NCBI RefSeq assembly: GCF_003851125.1
Contig: NZ_BGOW01000026.1
Location: 1-64,000, forward strand
Direction of reading: 5' to 3'
DNA from: Sulfuriferula multivorans
GTDB taxonomy: Bacteria; Pseudomonadota; Gammaproteobacteria; Burkholderiales; Sulfuriferulaceae
DNA length: 64,000 nucleotides
Shown: in pieces, positions 1 to 7,160 of the stretch
Layout: every line of letters begins with the position of its first letter
Numbering within the stretch: the stretch's first letter is position 1
The notes under the pieces: generated by a model
The model's database searches: none
Seen by the model: only the letters and a program-made list of their open reading frames with translations
What the model was told of the DNA's origin: nothing
Position numbers and translations under genes: made by a program

Positions 1-67
1 CGCTACGTTAAAAACGCTTCCTCATTCCTGGCCGCAGTCCGCATACGCTGCTTGGTGCTTTGGCTCG

Positions 68-298
68 CTATCTCGTGACGACACTATCTAGGGTGCGTTG
101 TAGCAAACTGAGGACGTTGGTGGCCCATTCTTTATAAAGCTCCGAGGGAACCTTGAGATACTGGGTTCCATCAGTTGCCGTGTGATCTACCATCCTTGCG
201 GTGATGATGGAATCCGCCTTTTGTTGAAGTTCATGGAAACGTCGAGTAACGATGGGGTCTAGGCGCATATATAATCCAAGGTTTGTTGAGATGCCCAA
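68..298 (-). CDS. Hypothetical protein, 76 aa
   Basis: I do not recognise this protein. It is mostly helical with no signal peptide or membrane segment. The open frame begins with a TTG codon and has no clear ribosome binding site; an internal ATG at residue 11 (MRLD) is an alternative start. It lies downstream of the RAMA-domain gene on the same strand with a gap of about 60 bases, so the two could be co-transcribed. It sits in what looks like accessory DNA at the window edge. Confidence 0.4.
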   Translation of the reverse strand: MGISTNLGLYMRLDPIVTRRFHELQQKADSIITARMVDHTATDGTQYLKVPSELYKEWATNVLSLLQRTLDSVVTR

Positions 299-360
299 AG
301 TAAAGCTAAGTAACGCGTCGCTTTTGACGCGTCCCGCATGACCGCAATATTAAGGTTTTC

Positions 361-756
361 TCACCGGCGAAGGCTCTCGATGAGTTGCCATGAAGACTTG
401 CCGGGAAGGCGGCATTCCCAGAAGCGCCAGCCATTGACTGGGCTTGCCGTGACAGCCACCGCCGCTGCGGATGGGGAGTTATAGGGTTGCCCGTTGACTA
501 CTAGCGCGCCGCCTTCAACGCTGCCAGTTCGGACTTGGCCTTTGTAGTTGGCTCGAAACTCTGTACCAGCGGGGAAGCGCACACCTTTGGCCACCCAGTC
601 GTCTGGTGAGGGGCCGGTCGTTCCCTTTGCTGCACCCCCTTTGCTCTGACCAAGGCCAAGAAGTTCACGAATGACGTCGTTGTAGCTGACATCTTCTGTT
701 GGCCTGCGGACTGTAAGTTGTTTGAAAACATCAAAATCGACTTCAATTGTGTGCAT
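361..756 (-). CDS. Small RAMA-domain protein with SeqA-like N-terminus
   Basis: The C-terminal half (about residues 55-125) matches the RAMA (restriction adenine methylase associated) fold. It shows the pattern PAGTEFRANYKGQ, then a valine/glycine strand, then YNSPSAAAVAV and NGWRFWECR. RAMA domains are found in restriction and modification-related proteins and are proposed modified-DNA readers. The first about 35 residues (MHTIEVDFDVFKQL ... VIRELLGL) resemble the ribbon-helix-helix-like N-terminus of SeqA-type proteins, which would give dimerisation or DNA binding. The start is supported by GAGGAG about 7 bases upstream and by a good promoter at 808-836. No nuclease or methylase gene is visible beside it, so it may be an orphan reader or a remnant of a larger modification locus. 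The domain call is firm; the cellular role is unknown. Confidence 0.75.
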   Translation of the reverse strand: MHTIEVDFDVFKQLTVRRPTEDVSYNDVIRELLGLGQSKGGAAKGTTGPSPDDWVAKGVRFPAGTEFRANYKGQVRTGSVEGGALVVNGQPYNSPSAAAVAVTASPVNGWRFWECRLPGKSSWQLIESLRR

Positions 757-807
757 GATTCACTCCTCAAAAGATGCGCGTGCCCAGTGTCTCGCAGCAT
801 GTAAAGC

Positions 808-836
808 ACTATAGTACTACAAGCGCTTGGAGTCAA
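808..836 (-). promoter_or_regulatory. Sigma-70-type promoter for the RAMA gene
   Basis: On the minus strand TTGACT (831-836) is followed, after exactly 17 bases, by TATAGT (808-813). The predicted transcript starts about 45 bases before the ATG at 756. The spacer contains the perfect 10-base palindrome CAAGCGCTTG (820-829), a possible operator. Confidence 0.65.
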
Positions 837-995
837 TCGTGCCTATAAGGTTTTAATGGTTGAGCCGGCATTCGTCCATGGTGCTGACACGTGAAGGTAC
901 CAAGAGGGGGTCAAAGGGCCAGGTTCGGACTGTTTTTCTAACAACTTAAAAGAGCTATCGTGAGCTACTCTTTTTATTGTTCTAGCACTAGCCGA

Positions 996-1583
996 TCAAG
1001 AACGCACAAATTCCAGCAGAGGTTTGATATCCCGGCCATCGGCAGCGCGTAAGGCAGCAACGTAGGCATGTCGGGTTTCACCCGGATCAACCAGATTGGT
1101 CCGGCCCCAGGTAAAGCGCGGACGGCCTAGTGCGACCAGAAGCAGATCGGTGGCCAGCCGCGCATGGCGGCCGTTGCCATTGGGAAAGGGATGGATTGCC
1201 ACTAGCCGGTGATGAAAGCGCGTGCATACTTCGTCTGGCAGATAGGTGCCGTGCCCGATCCAGTAGCGGCAATCATCCAGCAATTGCCGCAGGTCGGTTG
1301 CGATGCGATAGGGGGCGACCCCGACATTCCGTTCGGTGTGTCTGAACTTTCCAGCCCAGCGCCAGACCCGTCCGAACATCCGCTTGTGCAAAGCCATCAG
1401 GAAGCGTTCATCGAGCACCTTGCGTTTGCGCGCGAACGCCCATTGCTCGGCTTCAAGGATATTCGCCTGTTCCGCTTCATTTAGTTCGTGGCGCAGGGTG
1501 ACGTAGGACGGGATCAATCCATCCCGTTCTTCGGCGGTCAGCGGGGTGGAGGCGTCATCCTCTTCGAGTAGAGGATCGCTCAT
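996..1583 (-). CDS. Fic family protein (mobile mystery protein B type)
   Basis: Fic enzymes transfer AMP or related groups from nucleotides onto protein hydroxyls. The complete Fic core is present: HPFPNGNGRHAR at about residues 131-142, with the catalytic His, the acidic/Asn loop and the Arg pair. The upstream flap region precedes it (about residues 80-100). Size and sequence fit 'mobile mystery protein B'. I start it at ATG 1583, which overlaps the stop of the HTH gene as ATGA; the open frame extends 12 bases further to a GTG. The segment TLRHELN near the N-terminus could supply an inhibitory glutamate of the (S/T)xxxE type, but this is inference. The partner gene upstream encodes an HTH protein, so the pair looks like a toxin-antitoxin-like module. 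Confidence 0.85.
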   Translation of the reverse strand: MSDPLLEEDDASTPLTAEERDGLIPSYVTLRHELNEAEQANILEAEQWAFARKRKVLDERFLMALHKRMFGRVWRWAGKFRHTERNVGVAPYRIATDLRQLLDDCRYWIGHGTYLPDEVCTRFHHRLVAIHPFPNGNGRHARLATDLLLVALGRPRFTWGRTNLVDPGETRHAYVAALRAADGRDIKPLLEFVRS

Positions 1584-2047
1584 GCGTTGTCCCACAGTTC
1601 GGAACCCGCGTGCTCGACCAGACGCCGGATGAGCCGCTTGCGCTGTTCGTCTTCGTCGCGGGTATCGACTGCCTGCGCTTCAAGCGCCATGGTGTGGCGC
1701 GTGGAGTCTAGCCGCTTTTCCGCGAGACGTTCCGCGCGTTCCTCGACGAGTGCATCCAGGGGTTTGCGAGGCACCAGTGCATAGACCAGGCGGCAATCCA
1801 GCGCGTGCGCTGCACGTTCGAGGCTATCCAGGGTAATCGCGCCTTTCGCTTCCGCTTGTTCGATGCCCACAACACGTGGCTGGCTGACGCCCAGACGTTT
1901 TGCAAGCTGGGCGGTTGTCATGCCGAGCGCTTCGCGGATGGCCCTGATCCAGCCACGCTGCGGGCGTGCAATCACTTCGGCGCTAGGCACTGTACTCAGG
2001 CGCTTGTCGAGTTGGCGCCGGGCGGCTTGACGGTCATCTGGGTGCAT
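1580..2047 (-). CDS. HTH regulator (mobile mystery protein A type)
   Basis: This 155-residue protein has an Xre/Cro-type helix-turn-helix at about residues 38-65 (LGMTTAQLAKRLGVSQPRVVGIEQ). A helical region with the EERAERLAEKRLDSTRHTM segment follows. This is the layout of 'mobile mystery protein A', which is usually encoded directly before the Fic-type B protein. Here the two overlap by four bases (ATGA), so they are translationally coupled. It probably binds the AT-rich palindromes just upstream and autoregulates the pair. The start at ATG 2047 sits right at the edge of those palindromes. Confidence 0.8.
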   Translation of the reverse strand: MHPDDRQAARRQLDKRLSTVPSAEVIARPQRGWIRAIREALGMTTAQLAKRLGVSQPRVVGIEQAEAKGAITLDSLERAAHALDCRLVYALVPRKPLDALVEERAERLAEKRLDSTRHTMALEAQAVDTRDEDEQRKRLIRRLVEHAGSELWDNA

Positions 2048-2052
2048 TGTGT

Positions 2053-2088
2053 GATAATGAATATATTATCAAAAATTATGTACATAAT
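2053..2088. promoter_or_regulatory. Two palindromes upstream of the HTH/Fic pair
   Basis: GATAAT and ATTATC form an inverted repeat with a 6-base spacer at 2053-2070. A perfect 14-base palindrome ATTATGTACATAAT lies at 2075-2088. Both are within about 40 bases of the start codon at 2047, where an HTH autorepressor would be expected to bind and where -10-like AT sequences also lie. The operator role is inferred. Confidence 0.5.
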
Positions 2089-2114
2089 AATATATGCATT
2101 ATATGTAAACAATA

Positions 2115-2140
2115 ATTAAATAACATTAATGTTATTTAAT
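2115..2140. repeat. Perfect 26-base AT-rich palindrome
   Basis: The 13-base half ATTAAATAACATT at 2115-2127 is followed immediately by its exact reverse complement at 2128-2140. It is about 70 bases upstream of the HTH/Fic pair. It could be an operator for the HTH protein, a terminator-like hairpin or a recombination scar. Confidence 0.7.
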
Positions 2141-2303
2141 ACTCTCCGCCTTAATGAAACATGGATCGTCTGCCCAGTCTGAGGAACGGGCATAGTAACG
2201 CCTTCCTCGACCGTCTGTTAATGGCATATCCATGATCTTCGGTGGTTGACAACAAGGGCGGAGAGCCGCTACCGAATTTCTATTATCCTAAAAACGGCGA
2301 TTT

Positions 2304-2738
2304 ATCCACGAAAGACACGAAAGACACGAAATAAAAAATATATTGCTTTGATTCAGCCTGAAAAAATCAGTTAGCCACAGAGAACACAGAGTTCACAGAG
2401 GCAACGGGGTTCGCAGGGATGGGCGACTCGTCGCCCAACTCGCAAAAACAATTGGTTGCCGTAAATATTGGCTTCACCCATCAGGTGAAGCGGAAAAAAT
2501 AGGTGGAAACCGCTTCATTTCTGTGCCCTTAGTGTTCTCTGTGTTCTCTGTGGCTTGAATCGCGGTTTTTAGGTTCAGTCTTCACCCTTTGGATGATGGT
2601 CTACAGCTTGTTATTTCTTTGAATATTTTGCGAGCTTTCGCCTTACGGCGAAATGCCTGCTTACCCCATTTCGTGCTTTTTGTGTTTTTGCGAGTTATTG
2701 CCCAAGGGCAATATCCCTGCGAGAACCGTTTCGTGGAT
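2304..2738. repeat. Outer inverted-repeat element (cacgaaa type)
   Basis: A 10-base arm ATCCACGAAA at 2304-2313 is matched by its exact complement at 2729-2738. The left arm continues with tandem 'gacacgaaa' units (to about 2331). A 'tttcgtg' copy near 2669 mirrors them on the right. No protein is evident inside. The element encloses a second inverted repeat at 2373-2555 and fills most of the otherwise gene-free 2141-2767 stretch. Confidence 0.55.
2373..2555. repeat. Inner inverted-repeat element (ccacagagaacacagag type), copy A
   Basis: The perfect terminal inverted repeat is 19 bases (AGCCACAGAGAACACAGAG at 2373-2391, complement at 2537-2555). It bounds a 183-base non-coding interior. A second complete copy lies at 32155-32265, and the same left end occurs at 14734-14751. 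The size, non-coding interior and dispersed copies suggest a MITE-like or REP-like family. Confidence 0.7.
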
Positions 2739-2767
2739 CAACTGCTTTTTCTAGGTTTTAGAGCGCA

Positions 2768-3574
2768 TTACCCGGCTGCCGCGTTGATTGAGCCAATTAC
2801 CACCGACAACATGCCGATCGAACCCATGTCGATGTCATCTATCAGAATTGACGCGCGTTCCTCTGCGCCTTGTGCGCCGATGACATACAGCAGCGGCAAA
2901 TAATGTTCGGGCGTAGGCACGGAGAGGGTGGCGGCTTCGCCGAGATCTTCATACCCGACCAAGGGTGCATGCTCCCCGCGCAGCAGCAGGTCGCGCACTT
3001 GCTGGTTGAAATCCACAGCCCAGTCGTAGGGCATGGCGTGCTCGTCCCAGTGCGCGCGGCGCAGATTGTGCACCACGTTGCCGCTGCCCAGGATGAGCAC
3101 GCCCTGTTCGCGCAACGGGCGCAAGTGCCGGCCAAGTTCGTAGTGAAAGCGGGCGGGTTGCGTGGCGTCCAGGGCGAGTTGCACCACCGGCACATCGGCA
3201 TCAGGGAACATGTGCACCAGCACCGACCAGGCGCCATGATCCAGACCCCAGTCGAGGTCGAGCCGCACCTCCAGCGGAGCCAGCAAATCGCGTATTTGCC
3301 CGGCCAGCGCGGGTGCGCCGGGTGCCGGGTATTGGATGTCGAACAGCGCTTGCGGAAAGCCGCCGAAGTCGTGCAGCGTCGGCGGCTGCGCCATGGCGGT
3401 GACGGCGGTGCCGCGCGTGTACCAGTGTGCGGAGATGACCAGGATGGCGTTGGGGCGTGGAATGTGCTGGCCAAACTGGTGCCACGCCTCGGTATAGGCG
3501 TTGCGCACCAGCACATTCAGCGGGTTGCCGTGACCGACAAATAGCGCCGGCATGATGGCGTTGCCTGCGCTCAT
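2768..3574 (-). CDS. ygiD: Extradiol ring-cleavage dioxygenase, 4,5-DOPA dioxygenase type (YgiD/LigB family)
   Basis: This is a class III extradiol dioxygenase of the LigB superfamily, about 268 residues as expected. Conserved metal-binding histidines are visible in LFVGHGNPL (near residue 15), ISAHWYTRG (near 50) and GNVVHNL (near 168). LDHGAWSVLVHMFP (about 110-123) is the family core. Homologues cleave DOPA-like catechols in vitro, but their natural substrate in most bacteria is unclear. The gene starts at ATG 3574, overlapping the stop of the upstream 84-aa gene as ATGA, so both form one transcription unit. Confidence 0.85.
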   Translation of the reverse strand: MSAGNAIMPALFVGHGNPLNVLVRNAYTEAWHQFGQHIPRPNAILVISAHWYTRGTAVTAMAQPPTLHDFGGFPQALFDIQYPAPGAPALAGQIRDLLAPLEVRLDLDWGLDHGAWSVLVHMFPDADVPVVQLALDATQPARFHYELGRHLRPLREQGVLILGSGNVVHNLRRAHWDEHAMPYDWAVDFNQQVRDLLLRGEHAPLVGYEDLGEAATLSVPTPEHYLPLLYVIGAQGAEERASILIDDIDMGSIGMLSVVIGSINAAAG

Positions 3575-3825
3575 TCGGCGTGCTTGTTCACCGCGGCCGG
3601 GTTGCCCCAGTGCCCGATATCATCCACTTCCACGCCTACCCACCATAATTTGCCGATAGTGTCGGAATCCATGCCGCCGACGATGTGCTGGCCGTCTCCC
3701 AGCCTGATGCTGTCGGTGTACTCCTCGGCTTCGCTGACAGTGCGGAACACATGCCAGGACACCACCTTGTTGCCGGGGTTGCTGACGGGAAGGCTGCGAT
3801 ATTCGTTGAGAAAGCTGGCTAACAT
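3571..3825 (-). CDS. Conserved hypothetical protein, 84 aa
   Basis: I do not recognise a named domain. The protein is soluble, with a compact alpha/beta appearance (VVSWHVFRTVSEAEEYTDSI, then LWWVGVEVDDIGHWG). AAGGAACGGTC precedes the ATG at 3825, so translation is well supported. It overlaps the dioxygenase by four bases and probably shares its operon and a related function. Confidence 0.6.
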   Translation of the reverse strand: MLASFLNEYRSLPVSNPGNKVVSWHVFRTVSEAEEYTDSIRLGDGQHIVGGMDSDTIGKLWWVGVEVDDIGHWGNPAAVNKHAE

Positions 3826-3875
3826 GACCGTTCCTTGTGTAGGGGCTCACTCTCCAGTATAGAGAACAGCCGCGT

Positions 3876-6800
3876 CTATTCAATCTCGATCAGCCGGCCA
3901 TCGGCCGCAATCACCGCGCAGCGCACCGGCTGGCCGGGGTGGAGATGGCGGATCGCGCTGCGGTAATCCTCCAGTTGGGCATGGTGGCGGGCGGCGAGCT
4001 GCGCGGCGCTGGCGCCGCTGCCGGATTTGTAATCCAGCACCCAGACAGCGTCTGCCAGACCGACCACGCGGTCGATACGACGCGCCTCGCCGTCGGCGTT
4101 CAGATACGCCAGTTCATTGTGCGCAAAACGATATTGGGCCGGGTCGAAAAAGCGCGCCAGCAACGGCGTGTCGAGCAGGCGTTGGGCGTGTTGCCAGGCG
4201 CTGTCGAATTCCGCCGGGTTGCCCAGTTCCGTTTTCAGGGCGGTCGCAGCCGGTGCGCTGGCGGGCGGGGCGATGCGTTCCAGGATGGCGTGCAGCACGA
4301 TGCCGTAGCTGATCTCGCTGCTGCTGACCGGTGCGATGCGGCGCCCGGTAGGTTGTGGCTGGTTGAGACCGGGTGGCAGGACGGCGCGTGTGACGGGTGG
4401 TGGCGCGACTGGCGTTGATGCAGGTAGGGGTGCGTCGAGATCGGTGCCGAAGCTGGCGCTTTTAGCATCGGCATCGGTGCGCAGGGCGCTCAGAATCTGG
4501 CCATGCCAGTTGTCGTTTTGCGACTTGCTGGAGGCGCCGCTGACGATGAGCGCCTGGCGTGCGCGGGTCATCGCGACGTACAGCAGATTGAAATTTTCGC
4601 GCCGCGCATGGCGCGCCTCGGCGTCGAAAAAATCCGCCTGGAACGAAGCGCGTAGGGTTTTATCGCCATACAGCGAAAAATGCGCCGGCCGCACCGCGCC
4701 CGGCGGCCAGTCGGTGAGCACGGTGTAGGCATCGGCCCTGGCTTTGCGTGCGCCGGCGTCGAGCAGCCAGACGATGGGCGCTTCCAGCCCTTTGGCGCCG
4801 TGGATGGTGTGCAGGGTGACGGCATTGTCGAGCTGCGCGGTTTTGCCTTCATCCGGGCTGGCGTCGTTGCCGGTTTGTTGCAGCAGATCAACCTCGTGCA
4901 AAAAGCGCGGCAGGCTCGGGTAACGCCCGCCTTCGATTGCCAGCGCCAGTTCCAGCAGCGCGTCCAGATTGGCGTGGATGCCGGGGATCAGGGCGCTGGG
5001 CGCGGCGGCGGCGTAGCGTGCCTGCACTTCGCCGCTAAAGTAGATCGTGTCGAGCAAGTCATGCACCGGCAGGCGTCCGGCCCGGCTGTGCCAGTCGGCC
5101 AGCAGCGGCGCGGCGCGCTGCAATGCCGGGCTGGCGTGAGCATTGTCGGCGAGCGCTCGCAGACGCTGCCACCAGGTATTGCCCTCGGCGCTGGCCAGCG
5201 TCAGCAAATCGCTGTCGGCGCAATCGAACAGCGGCGAGCGCAGCACGCGCGCCAGATGCAGGTCGGCGTCAGGGGTGACCAGGAACGCCAGCAGGCTCAA
5301 TAAATCGCCCACTTCCAGCGCTTCCAGCAGCCCGCCGCGGCGCGTGGTGGCAAACGGAATATGCGCTGCCTTGAGCGCGCGCTCGTATACCGGCAGGTGG
5401 GTGCGGCTGCGCACCAGGATCATCACGTCGCGGTATTCGGCATGGCGCGCGCCGGTTTTTTCGTCGTCGATCAGCCAATGGCCGACGATCTGGTTCAGGC
5501 GCTGCGCCAGTTGCTGCGCTTCCAGCTCGCGCATTTGGGTGTCGGTATCGCTGTAGGGCGTGGTGAGTGGATTGCGGTAGCCGTGCTCGACTATGACTTG
5601 CTCCGGCGGCTGCGCCAGCGGCAACACCTCGACCCGGCCGGAGCGTTGCCCGTCGTGTGCAGTGTGCGGTTTGAACAGCGTGTATTCATGTTCCACTGCG
5701 GCAAAGGTCTGGTTCACCACCTGCACCACGGGCGGCGCACTGCGGCGCGTCGTGGACTGGGTGAGGTAGGCCGCGCCACGTTCCTTCAGATAGTTGCCGG
5801 CCAGGTCGAACAGTTGCGCCTCGGCTCCGCGAAACCGGTAAATCGACTGCTTGGGGTCGCCCACCAGAAATACCGTGGGCATCCGGTCGGCCTGTTCTGC
5901 GGCAGCGAACCAGCTTTGCAGCACGCGCCATTGCAGCGGGTTGGTGTCCTGGAATTCGTCCAGCAAGATGTGCCGGTAACGCGCGTCCAGCTTGTATTGC
6001 AGGTATTCGGCCTGATCCGAATCGCCGAGCAGCTGGGCGACTTGCCATTCCACATCGGCGAAATCCAGTACCCGGCGCGCGTGCTTGAGTGCCTGATACT
6101 GCTCCAGCAGCGCGTCACCGAGACGCAACGCCTGGCAGTTGAACTGATACACGCGTTGTGCCTGGCGTGCGGCCTGGGCAGACATCAGGCGGGTGCCGAT
6201 GGTCTGGTGCAGTTCCACCAGACGCAACAATACCGACTCGCCCATTTTTTTAGCTTGCGCGGCGCTATGGGTGACGGTTTTTCTGATCTCGCCTTGTTGC
6301 GTCAGCAGCGCAGCACACAATGCATCAAAACAGTCGTCGGCAGCGGTGCTGGCCGACAAGGCAAGCTCGCAGGCTTGCGCCATTTTGATGCTGGTTGGAG
6401 TGTGCAGGGCGAGCAGTTTGAGATATTCCCACAGCAACGCCACCCAGGCCGCGTCACCCAGCAGATCGCCCGCCACATCGGCGCCAGGCGCGACCGGCAG
6501 GGCCGCTTCCAGTTGCGCCACGGCATAGGCGGCGCGGTCTGGCTGCCCTTCGGTAAACGCCCACCACTCGCCGCGCCGCGCCATGAATGCCGACAACAGT
6601 GCGCGGGTGTTGTACAGGCCGATATCGGCCAGCAGGCTTTGCATGGCCACGGTCAGCGAGGCGGCCGGCGCGCGCGCCAGATCGTCGGCCAGTGCTTCCC
6701 AGGCTTTGGCTTCCAGCTCGTGCGTCTGCTCAGCCAGCGTGAAACCGGCCAGCCCGACCTCCAGCGGGGCGCGTTCGATCACCGTCAGGAACCAGGCGTG

Positions 6801-7160
6801 GAAGGTGCTGATGGTGATGCCCGGCTGTGCGCTGAGGACAGTTTCGAACAGGCCGCGCGCACGTGGCAGCAAGGCTTCGATTGCCTCTGGCGGCACTGCG
6901 CGTTCGGCCAGAAAAGCGCGCACCGCGTCGTCTTCAGCGGTTGCCATGAAACGCAGCCAGTCATCCAGGCGCGCGCGCATCTCGCGCGCCGCCTTGCGCG
7001 TAAAGGTAATCGCCAGAATCTCCGACGCCGGCACCTCGTCCAGCAACAGCCGCACCATGCGCGACACCAGCAGCCAGGTCTTGCCGCTGCCGGCGCACGC
7101 CTCGACCACGACGGCCTGCCCGGGATCGAGAGCGGTGCGGTTGAATTCGGCGGGGGTCAT
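3876..7160 (-). CDS. addA: UvrD-family helicase/nuclease, AddA-like (RecB-type) subunit
   Basis: This is a superfamily 1 helicase of about 1094 residues. Near the N-terminus VVEACAGSGKTWLL is the Walker A motif and EILAITFTRKAAREM is motif Ia. ILLDEFQDTNPLQW is motif II, FLVGDPKQSIYRFRGAEAQLF is motif III, and HTIHGAKGLEAPIVWLL and NLLYVAMTRARQAL are motifs V and VI. The C-terminal PD-(D/E)XK nuclease region has RIDRVVGLADAVWVLDYKSG. With the AddB-like partner it should process DNA double-strand ends for recombination. I place the start at ATG 7160, a four-base ATGA overlap with addB. The open frame continues about 750 bases further upstream, but only as an antisense-quality shadow of addB. 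Confidence 0.9.
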   Translation of the reverse strand: MTPAEFNRTALDPGQAVVVEACAGSGKTWLLVSRMVRLLLDEVPASEILAITFTRKAAREMRARLDDWLRFMATAEDDAVRAFLAERAVPPEAIEALLPRARGLFETVLSAQPGITISTFHAWFLTVIERAPLEVGLAGFTLAEQTHELEAKAWEALADDLARAPAASLTVAMQSLLADIGLYNTRALLSAFMARRGEWWAFTEGQPDRAAYAVAQLEAALPVAPGADVAGDLLGDAAWVALLWEYLKLLALHTPTSIKMAQACELALSASTAADDCFDALCAALLTQQGEIRKTVTHSAAQAKKMGESVLLRLVELHQTIGTRLMSAQAARQAQRVYQFNCQALRLGDALLEQYQALKHARRVLDFADVEWQVAQLLGDSDQAEYLQYKLDARYRHILLDEFQDTNPLQWRVLQSWFAAAEQADRMPTVFLVGDPKQSIYRFRGAEAQLFDLAGNYLKERGAAYLTQSTTRRSAPPVVQVVNQTFAAVEHEYTLFKPHTAHDGQRSGRVEVLPLAQPPEQVIVEHGYRNPLTTPYSDTDTQMRELEAQQLAQRLNQIVGHWLIDDEKTGARHAEYRDVMILVRSRTHLPVYERALKAAHIPFATTRRGGLLEALEVGDLLSLLAFLVTPDADLHLARVLRSPLFDCADSDLLTLASAEGNTWWQRLRALADNAHASPALQRAAPLLADWHSRAGRLPVHDLLDTIYFSGEVQARYAAAAPSALIPGIHANLDALLELALAIEGGRYPSLPRFLHEVDLLQQTGNDASPDEGKTAQLDNAVTLHTIHGAKGLEAPIVWLLDAGARKARADAYTVLTDWPPGAVRPAHFSLYGDKTLRASFQADFFDAEARHARRENFNLLYVAMTRARQALIVSGASSKSQNDNWHGQILSALRTDADAKSASFGTDLDAPLPASTPVAPPPVTRAVLPPGLNQPQPTGRRIAPVSSSEISYGIVLHAILERIAPPASAPAATALKTELGNPAEFDSAWQHAQRLLDTPLLARFFDPAQYRFAHNELAYLNADGEARRIDRVVGLADAVWVLDYKSGSGASAAQLAARHHAQLEDYRSAIRHLHPGQPVRCAVIAADGRLIEIE

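Noticed and set aside
2306-2331. Possible CRISPR-like tandem (gacacgaaa units)
   Set aside because: Units of nine bases, no spacers; better explained as part of a repeat element.
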